DNA of 64,000 nucleotides from CAZYFH01 sp965249175 (GTDB lineage: Bacteria; Acidobacteriota; Vicinamibacteria; Vicinamibacterales; UBA8438): NCBI GenBank assembly GCA_965249175.1, contig OZ252227.1, positions 1,054,001 to 1,118,000 of the forward strand, in the 5' to 3' direction. Numbering within the stretch: the first letter of the stretch is position 1; each line of letters opens with the position of its first letter. This document shows, in pieces, positions 53,876 through 61,379 of the stretch. The position numbers were made by a program, and so were the translations under genes. The notes below the pieces were generated by a model, which was not told the origin of the DNA, made no database searches, and was given only the letters and a program-made list of their open reading frames with translations.

Positions 53876-54082
53876 ACAGGCCGCTTCATAGAAGCACCTT
53901 GAGGGCGACGTCGCGGTCGAGCTTCGTATCGCGGGCACGGTACACCTCGCCCATGCCGCCAGCGCCGATTTGGGCGGTGACGGTATACGGGCCGAGGGTG
54001 GTGCCGGGGCTCAGAGTCACTCGTTCACGACCACCACCGTCGGTGCCCCAGTGAGGCTATCGGACCAATCAGAATGACTCGT

Positions 54083-54290
54083 TCAGTCGTCAGCACGGAA
54101 CTCCTCGTGCCAGTTCTGCACCACAACGAGTGGAGACTCGGTGCCACTCTCGCTAAGCAGATGCTGGACGGCGACAAAACGTCGACCCTCGCTATCCACG
54201 TTGTGGTTTGGATAGTCTGGCCTGCCTTGCTTCAGATCGGGATCAGCGGCGATGTGCTCGGGGAGCACCGCGTTCCCACGCCCCACCCGG
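54083..54290 (-). pseudogene. Kinase remnant fusing N-lobe to C-terminal tail
   Basis: The minus strand reads AVLPEHIAADPDLKQ, which is kinase subdomain II-III, then directly DSEGRRFVAVQHLLSESGTE and SPLVVVQNWHEEFR, the end of the propeller. A deletion of about 700 codons joined them. It keeps an uninterrupted copy of the IS1111 site: GTGCTCGGGGAGCACC at 54254-54269. Confidence 0.75.
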
Positions 54291-54343
54291 TGGCGGTATG
54301 CTTCGGGCACCGCGCGACGTGCCAGGAGAGAGGAGGGGCCACC

Positions 54344-54925
54344 ATGAGACTCAGAGCACCCGTGCTCATCGTCACCCTCGCCTTGCTCGCCGCGCCGCTG
54401 ACCGCCGCCGCGCAGCAGGCGGCCAATAAGTCAGAGCTTGTGCATCCCAGTACCGATTATTCACCGGGTGAGGTGATCCGGGTTCAGCTCGAAGCGCTCG
54501 CTCATAACGACGACCTATACAAGGATGCTGGGATCGAAGTCGTCTTTCGATTCGCCTCACCGGCCAACAGAATGGTCACCGGTCCACTCGCCCGTTTCAT
54601 CCGAATGGTTCACAATCCGGCCTACCGCGCTTTGCTCCATCACCAGGCAGCGTACTATGGTGAGCTTGAGGTTCAGGGCAATAAAGCGAGGCAATCAGTT
54701 AGCGTGACTTCGACCAATGGGGAGCAGGTGGGGTATGTATTCGTCCTTTCCAGGCAGAAGGGTGACCCCTGCGATGAATGCTGGATGACCGACAGCGTAG
54801 TTAGCCAACCAGTCGGCAGAATGAGGCTTGTTGAGGACGTAGATTTCCCGGATGATGAGTTCCTCGCTGTCCAGGGCCCCGGTGGGGCAGCCAGCGAGAC
54901 AATGCCGGCTGTCGATCTCTTCTAA
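54344..54925 (+). CDS. DUF4864-family secreted protein, C-terminus probably replaced
   Basis: 193 residues; ATG after AGAGAGGAGGGGCC. Signal peptide VLIVTLALLAAPLTAAAQ. DUF4864 body: SPGEVIRVQLEALAHNDDLY, DAGIEVVFRFASPANRMVTG, FIRMVHNPAYRALLHHQAAY, VGYVFVLSRQKGDPCDECW and MTDSVVSQP. Beyond residue 165 the family match ends. The last 30 codons are antisense to a stretch that could be an endonuclease fragment, so the natural end seems to have been exchanged. IS256b copy 2 lies 38 bases downstream. Confidence 0.75.
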   Translation: MRLRAPVLIVTLALLAAPLTAAAQQAANKSELVHPSTDYSPGEVIRVQLEALAHNDDLYKDAGIEVVFRFASPANRMVTGPLARFIRMVHNPAYRALLHHQAAYYGELEVQGNKARQSVSVTSTNGEQVGYVFVLSRQKGDPCDECWMTDSVVSQPVGRMRLVEDVDFPDDEFLAVQGPGGAASETMPAVDLF

Positions 54926-54963
54926 AGCTGCTTTTCCTGTTGGTTTGCGTCGGCTTCCTGTTT

Positions 54964-56398
54964 GAGATATTGTCAAATGTTGTGGATCGGTCATCAGCGT
55001 GATCAGGCGGCCACCTTCCGATCTCCCTCGTTGTTTCGCTCCTGCTGTACCCCGTCAATGAACGTCACGCCGGCGCGGACGAGTGGCAGCAGATGCGCGC
55101 CATTGAGCCGACGCCAGCGCTGCTGTGCCATCTCGAGCAGCTTGTAGGCCATCAACAGGCCCTTGGTGCGCGAGCCCGCGCCTTTGGTCACGCGCTGCCG
55201 GAGTCGGACCGTGGCGAATGGCGACTCGATGACGTTGCTCGTGCGCACGTGCTGCCAATGCTCAGCTGGCAGGGCAAAGTGCGTGAGGAGGCGGTCGCGG
55301 TCTGCGTCCAGGCACGCCGCCGCCTTCGGGTACTTGGCCTCGTACTCGGCGATGAAGACGTCCATGGCCTCCTCGGCGTGTGCCCGCGTCTCGGCGTACA
55401 TGATCTCGCGGAGCGCGCGCTTCGCTTTCGGCTGTAATCGCTTTGGCAATTTGTCGAGCACGTTGCCCATCTTGTGACACCAGTCGCGGAGCTCTCGCGT
55501 GTCCGGCCACACGTCGCGCACGGCCGCCCAGAAACCCAGGGCGCCGTCGCCGACCGCCCCCACCGGGGCCCGCATGCCGCGCCGCTGGAGGTCCCGCAGC
55601 ACCGTCGCCCAGCTGTCGGTGCTCTCGCGGTAGCCGTCCTCCAGGGCCACGAGCTTCTTGGTCCCATCGGGCCGTACGCCGATGATCACCAGCGTACAGA
55701 GCCGATCGTCCTCGAGCCGGATGTTGAAATGGATGCCGTCGACCCACACGTACACGTAGTCACGATCGGCCAGGTCCCGCTGGCGGAACCGCCGGTAGTC
55801 CTCTTCCCACACCGCCGTGAGGCGCGCGATGTTGGTCGCGCTGAGGCCGGCCGCGTCATCCCCCAATAGCACCGGCAGCGCTTCGCGGAAATCGCCCGTC
55901 GACAGACCGCGCAGATAGAGGATCGGCAGCACCTCCGCCACCTTGGGCGAGCGACGCATGTAGGGGGGCAAGATCCGACTCGTGAACCGCTCCCGCTGGC
56001 CCGCGCCGTTGACCCTTTTGTCGTTCACCCGAGGAGCATGCACCTCGAGCGTACCTGCCCCGCACGTCACCTTCCGCGCCTGGGCCCGACCATTCCGAAC
56101 GACCAGCCGGCGTCCCCGCGCGTCCCGCTCCTCGCCGTGGGCCTCGATGTACTGCCCGACCTCCACCGCCAGGGCCGTCATCAACATCCGCCGGGCTCCC
56201 TCCCGGGCCAGCTCGTCCACCGTCTGCGCACCGCGCTCTTCCGGCGGAACTTCGTTGTCTGCTCCATCGTTGTCGAGTACCTTCAGCATGGGTGGCGGCT
56301 CCTTTCACCGGCCTGCCAGCCGGAGTTTTCGCGTTGCTCACGCGAAAGGATACGCCGCCTTCTTCAGACTGCCGATCCACAACTTCTGGTTATATCTC
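54964..56398 (-). mobile_element. IS256-family element type b, copy 2 (1435 bp)
   Basis: Same ends and length as copy 1 at 33366-34800; 9-bp duplication TTCCTGTTT at 54955-54963 and 56399-56407. The bases after it (56408-56612) carry no gene that I recognise. Confidence 0.95.
55003..56289 (-). CDS. IS256-family transposase, type b (copy 2)
   Basis: 428 residues, the same protein as the copy at 33405-34691, with D184, D248 and E355 present and no frame defect. Confidence 0.95.
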   Translation of the reverse strand: MLKVLDNDGADNEVPPEERGAQTVDELAREGARRMLMTALAVEVGQYIEAHGEERDARGRRLVVRNGRAQARKVTCGAGTLEVHAPRVNDKRVNGAGQRERFTSRILPPYMRRSPKVAEVLPILYLRGLSTGDFREALPVLLGDDAAGLSATNIARLTAVWEEDYRRFRQRDLADRDYVYVWVDGIHFNIRLEDDRLCTLVIIGVRPDGTKKLVALEDGYRESTDSWATVLRDLQRRGMRAPVGAVGDGALGFWAAVRDVWPDTRELRDWCHKMGNVLDKLPKRLQPKAKRALREIMYAETRAHAEEAMDVFIAEYEAKYPKAAACLDADRDRLLTHFALPAEHWQHVRTSNVIESPFATVRLRQRVTKGAGSRTKGLLMAYKLLEMAQQRWRRLNGAHLLPLVRAGVTFIDGVQQERNNEGDRKVAA

Positions 56399-56612
56399 TT
56401 CCTGTTTGGTTCCACTCTTCTGATTGCGTCGGCCTTCCGAATGGTACAGAAGCCGCCGGCGGTGATCTGTCACTGTCTCGTCCTTCAGCCGCACCTCACT
56501 GAGCGTGGCCGTTCCCGCCGCTTCGCTGCCGGAATGAGATTCGACTTAAACGCTCGCCGTCGGGGGCGACATCGTAGCTGCGGCCGCGCGTGGATGGGGA
56601 GTCTAGAATCCC

Positions 56613-56954
56613 CTATCGTCCATGCGACGGAGCATTGTTGAGCTGAGCGTGCCGTAGCAGGAGGTAGGCGGCGAAACCCACCGCAACACCGGGAATGATA
56701 CCGATCACCAGACAAACCCAGCCGTGTCTGGTGCCCATCGCTCGGGCTTCATAGAGCACCCATATCCCGAGGATCAACCAGCATGAGATGACGTCGGCTG
56801 AGTACCCTGATGCATACGGGTTAACGAAGCCGGAAGCAAAGGCGCCCAAGATGTCCGGATCAACGAAAAGGGGCGGGAGTACGACGAAAGAAAAGAATCC
56901 TGTAAACGCTGCTGCGACCGCGATCAGCAATGTTCGGAATCGTCGTTCTGACAT
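56613..56954 (-). CDS. DUF2834-like membrane protein
   Basis: 113 residues with about three or four helices: LLIAVAAAFTGFFSFVVLP, then FVNPYASGYSADVISCWLIL, WVLYEARAMGTRHGWVCLVI and GIIPGVAVGFAAYLLLRHAQ. The NP.ASG..AD and EARR.G.RH.W pattern is that of DUF2834, short inner-membrane proteins of unknown function. Intact. Confidence 0.7.
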   Translation of the reverse strand: MSERRFRTLLIAVAAAFTGFFSFVVLPPLFVDPDILGAFASGFVNPYASGYSADVISCWLILGIWVLYEARAMGTRHGWVCLVIGIIPGVAVGFAAYLLLRHAQLNNAPSHGR

Positions 56955-56999
56955 TGGGCGAGCTCCGTAAACGAGTGAGACGACCTACTACCCACGTTG

Positions 57000-58353
57000 T
57001 AGAGGATTCGTTGTGTCGTGCGAGTGATGTCAGACTTCCCAGGTGTCCCGTCGTCGATTGTCACAGGCAGTCCGGTGACGCGGCATCCGTACGGCCGACT
57101 CACCCTGCTACCCGGAGCTGCTGTAGTCACGAACACGACGGCCTCACGTTCGGGAATGATGAAGGGCCACAGGTGCAGTTTCACCCTGCTCAGCGTCCAG
57201 CGTCGTGAGTACCTCCGGTTCCCCGCCGCCACCGGAGACGCGAAAGAGACCGGCACCTCGTGTGCCAAAGATGATCTGGTGGTCCGCCCCCCAGCTTGCG
57301 CCGTAGACTGAATTCGGCGACTCGGTCAGCTTCACCGGCGGACCACCGAATACCGAGACCTTCTGAAGAGTGTTGGGGTTGGCAAGGGACCCAATCCAAT
57401 CACCCTCGGGGGACACGAATGGTCCTGCGCCTACCCCGCCGCGCAGGGGCGCTCCAACAAGCTGGTCAACGGGCCTCAGACTCAGCTGACCAGGTGGTCC
57501 ACTGCTGCCAGGCCCGTGGTAGACGACTTGCGTGCCGTCGCGGGTGATCGCGAGGTTGGCGGGTGCCTCCGAAGCCGAAGGCATCAGGGCCGGGCGGGAC
57601 GATGGTGAACCGCATCAAGTCCTCCGGCGCGGGACGCATCAACGTCCAAACAGCAGAACTCGCCGCGACGGTGCTGACCAACACCAAGAGGGTGATTGAG
57701 ATCGGCCGCTGCCAGACCCGAAGCCGGGGACCAGCGATCCGGGGCTCCGGTTCGACTCGCGGGGGGGACGGCATATCGAACCCGCCTGCCATCGCCAGCC
57801 GCACGTCACCGATGTCGCGCACCCGTTCCTTCGGTTCCTTTGCCAGGCAGCGGGTGAGGTAGGCCGTGAGCGCGGGTGACAGCCCCTCGGGAAGGAGACC
57901 CAGATCGGGCTCGAAGGTCATGACCGCCGCGAGGGTCAGCGACACCTCATCACCCTCGAAGGGACGGCGGCCGGTGAGCGTTTCATAGAGCACCACACCG
58001 AACGCGAAGATGTCGGCACGCCTATCAACGAGCTTTCCACGAGCCTGCTCAGGGCTCATATACGCCGCCGTCCCGATCACCATCCCCATCTGCGTCGCCG
58101 CCGCCGTCAACGAGATCGTCGGCGACTCTGACGCACTCGCTCCGCTCGCCTCCGGCTGGAACGCCTTCGCCAACCCAAAGTCCAACACCTGCACCGTGCC
58201 GTCGGCCTTCACCTTCACGTTGGCCGGTTTCAGATCGCGGTGGATGATCCTCTGCTCATGCGCCGCTTCGAGGGCCGCGGCGATCTGCTTGGCAATCGCG
58301 AGGGCCTCCTCGATCGCGATTGCCCCCTGCGCGATGCGGTCCGCGAGCAACAA
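57000..58353 (-). pseudogene. Ser/Thr kinase lacking N-lobe, with frameshifted propeller
   Basis: The kinase C-lobe is well kept: IAIEEALAIAKQIAAALEAA, RIIHRDLKPANVKVKADGTV, VLDFGLAKAFQPEAS, MVIGTAAYMSPEQARGKLVD and FAFGVVLYETLTGRRPFEGD. A membrane helix follows (ISITLLVLVSTVAASSAVW). Near 57590 the frame shifts into the propeller (ANLAITRDGTQVVYHGPGSS, GPFVSPEGDWIGSL, YGASWGADHQIIFGT) and near 57190 again (HLWPFIIPEREAVVFVTTAA). The ATP-binding lobe is missing beyond 58353, where unrelated sequence begins. Confidence 0.85.
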
Positions 58354-58700
58354 GCTCGAGGACGTTCGAGGGCACCCGTGTCGAATCGCCGCGCGTCAGC
58401 CGGGCGCGCTTGGGATTCGTCACGCCCATCCCGATGTCCTCGATGTCGACGACGTCGGCGTCCCGCATGAACTGCTCGATCTCCGCGGTTGCGCGGCGAA
58501 CGTGGAGAAGTCGCGACAGGCCATCCCAGCGCCGTTTCCCACACAGATTGACACCTTTCTGCGGCGGCGGTAGCCACTGTTGAGCAGGCCACGCAGCGCC
58601 TCCGCGTAGGCGGTCCCCTTAGTAAGGGCCGCATCACTCTCGTCGCGGAAAAGGGTAGGGTGCTCGGCGTCGATCTTCCGCACCAGTACCATCGCCACGA
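58354..58700 (-). pseudogene. Unrecognised broken coding remnant
   Basis: The minus strand has two coding-like pieces in different frames: VRKIDAEHPTLFRDESDAAL then TKGTAYAEALRGLLNSGYRR, and LCGKRRWDGLSRLLHVRRAT then AEIEQFMRDADVVDIEDIGM. The frame change lies near 58570. I cannot assign a family. It joins the headless kinase at 58353. Confidence 0.35.
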
Positions 58701-58756
58701 TGCGCGCTCGTTCTCGTGAGCGGCCGCCGCGAATCGATAGACCGCCGCGCGTGCCT

Positions 58757-58815
58757 GCTCGTTGCATGCCGTCTGCCTTCCGACGCCGAGATCAGGCCGG
58801 TGGCATAATCACTGC
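58757..58815 (+). promoter_or_regulatory. Shortened upstream cassette, copy F
   Basis: CTCGTTGCATGCCGTCTGCC, then GAGATCAGGCCGGTGGCATA and ATCACTGCACC; CATAAT motif at 58804-58809. It matches copies A and D in the distal and core parts with a short deletion between them, and has no leader frame. It lies 103 bases before the lipocalin-like gene. Confidence 0.6.
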
Positions 58816-58911
58816 ACCGCGGGTCCGTGGCCTGAAGGTGACTATGCCGCTCCCAGGGCTGCAGACGTCGCGAGCAAAGGATGGTGTTTCACGGGTCAGC
58901 GGAGAGGTGAA

Positions 58912-59403
58912 ATGAGAGCAGTGATCGTCGCCCTCTTGGTTTTCTCGGTGTCGTCCACGAGCGCGCTGGTCCAGACTCCGACAGCAGAATTCAACCCGCT
59001 CCTTGGCACCTGGACTCTCAATGTCGCGAAGTCCAGTATCGATTACGCGCCATTGCCACGAAGCGAAAGGCGGACCTACCGAGCCGCGCCGAACGACGGG
59101 ATGACCTTCAGCGTAGAAGGGACTGACGGAGACGGAGTTTCGTATGCTTATGGATCTACCGCCGCGATCGATGGCGGAGAATATCCGATGCCGGGAACTG
59201 GAACCCGTAACGGCGGTGACGCTGTCTCTTGGCGGCTTGTCGACCCCAAGACTGTCTCTGCGGTCGTGAAGAAGTTAGGTGACGTCGTGAACCGAGTAGA
59301 GCTCTCGGTATCGAACGACGGCAGGGTATTGACGATTACGGAGAACGGGACGGGCCCAGATGGGGTGCCGACGCACGGGGTGAGGGTCTACGACAGGCAG
59401 TAG
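58912..59403 (+). CDS. Secreted lipocalin-like protein
   Basis: 163 residues; ATG after GGAGAGGTGAA. Signal peptide VIVALLVFSVSSTSALVQ. The start of the mature part, FNPLLGTWTLNVAKSSIDYA, is the usual opening of a small secreted beta-barrel family in Acidobacteria. Strands MTFSVEGTDGDGVSYAYGST, VSAVVKKLGDVVNRVELSVS and GRVLTITENGTGPDG follow. Ligand unknown. Intact; served by cassette F. Confidence 0.75.
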   Translation: MRAVIVALLVFSVSSTSALVQTPTAEFNPLLGTWTLNVAKSSIDYAPLPRSERRTYRAAPNDGMTFSVEGTDGDGVSYAYGSTAAIDGGEYPMPGTGTRNGGDAVSWRLVDPKTVSAVVKKLGDVVNRVELSVSNDGRVLTITENGTGPDGVPTHGVRVYDRQ

Positions 59404-59504
59404 GTGCCGCCGTTCCTTGGCCGACCTTAATCGCGCACGCTGCCCTGGTTGCCGCGCCCGTGCCTGCCGGTGGCCTGCTCGACTATCGTCGGGAGTCGAC
59501 GAAC

Positions 59505-60410
59505 TCACGCGGGCTCTGCAGGCCCCGTGAAGGTGGCCTCGGCGAGGCCGAGTGTCTCCGAGCGGGCTGTCACTCGGCGCCGCGCGGACGTCACCCCCGC
59601 CCTGCTCGACGACGGTCCCGCCCTGTCCGATGCCGGGCGGGCGTCGGCCCAGCCCTCTAGGGAACCGCCACCTCCGGCGGGCACGGGGTGTCGCAGGGCC
59701 CGGGGCGGTCCCCACGCGCCCACGAGCACAAGCTGGCCGGCCTCGAGGCGATGACCGTGGCGCGCCAGCTCGCGCACCAGCCAGGGCACGGCGGAGAGCA
59801 CATCGTCGGGCCAGCGGCGATCCGACCACGCATCGACACTGGCACCGTCGAATTCCAGCGCAAGATCCACTACGGTTTCCGCCGGCGGGGGCTCGATGCC
59901 TGCCGAGCGTACGACGCCGGCATGGATCGCGTTGTTGGCGATCAGCTCGGGACCGGTCGGGTCACTGCCTCGCAGCACCAGGTTGTGGAGCTCGACGGCC
60001 ACCACGACCTGGGCAACCGCGGCCACGACTCCGGTCACCCCACGCACGTCGCGGCCCACGTCACGTCCTAGCGTGACGCCCAGCTCGGCCTCAACGGCGA
60101 CGTTGGCAAAGTCCCCTTGTGGCAGGGTCGTCCCGCTCGGATGCTGCTCGCTGGACCACAGGCGCCCCCACACGGGATGGGAGAGCCCGCGTCGGGCCTG
60201 ATTGACGGGCGCCACGCAGCCAATCTTGTAGCCCACCACCTGCTCGTCCCGCGCCTCTCGCCGCTGGGCGACGCGTGACTGGAGCTGATAGGCCTCGTCA
60301 ATCGACAAGTGGAGACCGTCGGCGAACGGCGTCCCGGGGGTGTGCCGGTCGTAATCGCGGAGCATCCGCGTCGCGAGCGTATCGAGGTCGAGCATTGCGC
60401 GCTTGTTCAT
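59505..60410 (-). CDS. 2-keto-4-pentenoate hydratase-like protein
   Basis: 301 residues. The FAH-fold hydratase pattern is clear: LATRMLRDYDRHTP, GLHLSIDEAYQLQSRVAQRR, VVGYKIGCVAPVNQARRGLS, HPVWGRLWSSEQHPSG and VAVEAELGVTLGRDVGRDV, with the metal-binding Glu in EAELG. Family members hydrate 2-hydroxypentadienoates in aromatic meta-cleavage pathways. From residue 235 on (PPRALRHPVPAGGGGSLEGW onward) the sequence is Arg/Ala-rich and unlike the family, suggesting a compensated frameshift. The last residues GLAEATFTG look normal again. Activity uncertain. Confidence 0.75.
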   Translation of the reverse strand: MNKRAMLDLDTLATRMLRDYDRHTPGTPFADGLHLSIDEAYQLQSRVAQRREARDEQVVGYKIGCVAPVNQARRGLSHPVWGRLWSSEQHPSGTTLPQGDFANVAVEAELGVTLGRDVGRDVRGVTGVVAAVAQVVVAVELHNLVLRGSDPTGPELIANNAIHAGVVRSAGIEPPPAETVVDLALEFDGASVDAWSDRRWPDDVLSAVPWLVRELARHGHRLEAGQLVLVGAWGPPRALRHPVPAGGGGSLEGWADARPASDRAGPSSSRAGVTSARRRVTARSETLGLAEATFTGPAEPA

Positions 60411-60460
60411 GACCAGCGAGGGAGCACGCCAGCCCTCGGGAATTCTACCCGCGGACCGGC

Positions 60461-60472
60461 TATCATCCCGCC
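60461..60472 (+). promoter_or_regulatory. Candidate near-leaderless promoter -10
   Basis: TATCAT ends six bases before the ATG at 60473 and no ribosome-binding site is present between. If used, the message would start at or next to the start codon. No good -35 is visible, so this is tentative. Confidence 0.3.
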
Positions 60473-61351
60473 ATGTCCAGGCTCACCGGCATCGTCGTGC
60501 TCCTCGCTTGCGTCGCGTGTGGCGGCGAGTCGTCTCCCGAATCGCCTGCCGAAGTAGCCAGCACGTCAGGCTCGGAGACGGCCGTCGCGGCGACGACGCT
60601 GAAGCTCTATCTCTTCGACTGCGGTCACCTGGCCTTGGACTCGCTGGCCCGCTTCAGCATCGAAGACGGCGAGACGGACGTCCGTGAGCTGATCGTGCCG
60701 TGCTATATCGTCGAGCACCCGGACGGCCGGATGCTCTGGGATGGCGGGCTGCCATCGTCCTTCACCGAGCCGCCGAGTCATCGTCCCAACGCCAGGATCG
60801 ACGTCCCGCTCGCCGATCAGCTCGCGGCCCTGGACCTCGACATCGATCTCGCCTCTCTCGACTACGTCGCCTTCTCGCACATGCACTACGACCACGTCGG
60901 GGTGGCCAACGAAATCGAGGGCGCCACGTGGCTCGTCCAGCGCCCCGAGCACGAGGCGATGTTCGCCCCCCAGGCGGACGGATCACCGGCGGAGCCCGAG
61001 CTCTACGCCAACCTGCGTGGCGCGGACACGATGCTCCTCGACGGTGATCACGACGTGTTCGGCGACGGGCGCGTGCGGATTCTGTCGGCCCCGGGGCACA
61101 CACCGGGCCATCAGGTCCTGTTCTTGGACTTGGCTGAGACCGGCCCGCTCGTGCTCTCGGGCGACCTCTACCACTTCCGGCTGAGCCGCGAGGATCGGCG
61201 TGTCCCGACCTTCAACTTCGACGAGGCGATGACGCTGGCCTCAATGGACACGGTGGAGGCCTTCGTCGCCGAGACCGGCGCGACGTTCTGGATCGAGCAC
61301 GACTTGGCACTGTTCGAGACCCTGGACAAGGCCCCCGCGTACTACGAGTAG
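60473..61351 (+). CDS. Metallo-beta-lactamase-fold lipoprotein (lactonase-like)
   Basis: 292 residues. The lipobox LLACVACGG puts the mature N-terminal Cys on a lipid anchor. The dinuclear zinc site is complete: SHMHYDHVG (HxHxDH), SAPGHTPGHQVL, VLSGDLYHF and FWIEHD. The arrangement with LKLYLFDCGHLALDSLARF at the start is that of N-acyl-homoserine lactonase-like hydrolases. The substrate is unproven. It is divergent from the hydratase gene, with 62 bases between. Intact. Confidence 0.88.
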   Translation: MSRLTGIVVLLACVACGGESSPESPAEVASTSGSETAVAATTLKLYLFDCGHLALDSLARFSIEDGETDVRELIVPCYIVEHPDGRMLWDGGLPSSFTEPPSHRPNARIDVPLADQLAALDLDIDLASLDYVAFSHMHYDHVGVANEIEGATWLVQRPEHEAMFAPQADGSPAEPELYANLRGADTMLLDGDHDVFGDGRVRILSAPGHTPGHQVLFLDLAETGPLVLSGDLYHFRLSREDRRVPTFNFDEAMTLASMDTVEAFVAETGATFWIEHDLALFETLDKAPAYYE

Positions 61352-61379
61352 GGTCGAGGACTCGGGCAGTTCGCCGACA

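Larger units (their letters stand above)
52387..53892 (+). mobile_element. IS110-family, IS1111-like element, copy 2
   Basis: Subterminal repeats ATGAAGCGGCTGGTC and GACAGGCCGCTTCAT lie just inside the ends; the shared AG dinucleotide is at 52385-52386 and 53893-53894. Inserted in the same orientation and at the same codons of a kinase gene as copy 1. The two copies are clearly diverged in sequence, so they are not a recent duplication of one insertion. Confidence 0.88.
51700..54020 (-). pseudogene. Ser/Thr kinase gene split by IS1111-like element (site 2), frameshifted
   Basis: The N-terminus (53893-54020, GTG start) reads TLSPGTTLGPYTVTAQIGAG, GMGEVYRARDTKLDRDVALK, VL. After the element it continues LPEHVAADPDLKQRFEREAR, TVAALNHPHICTLHDIGTQD, FLVMEYLDGETLAQRLETGA. 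Two frameshifts near 52110-52135 hit the catalytic loop, whose pieces are still legible (IVHRDLKPG, then NIMLTKAGAKLLDFGLAKLK), followed by LGTLQYMAPGQLEGKEADAR and TDIFAFGTVLYEMTTGTKTF. It ends at the start of soxC without membrane helix or propeller. Excising the element restores AAGGTGCTCCCCGAGCAC, K-V-L-P-E-H. Confidence 0.88.

Noticed and set aside
54855..54920. CLAGCPTGAL on the minus strand as a 4Fe-4S ferredoxin motif
   Set aside because: Only one Cys pair, no second cluster motif and no ferredoxin-like context; the wider sequence fits an endonuclease-type segment better.
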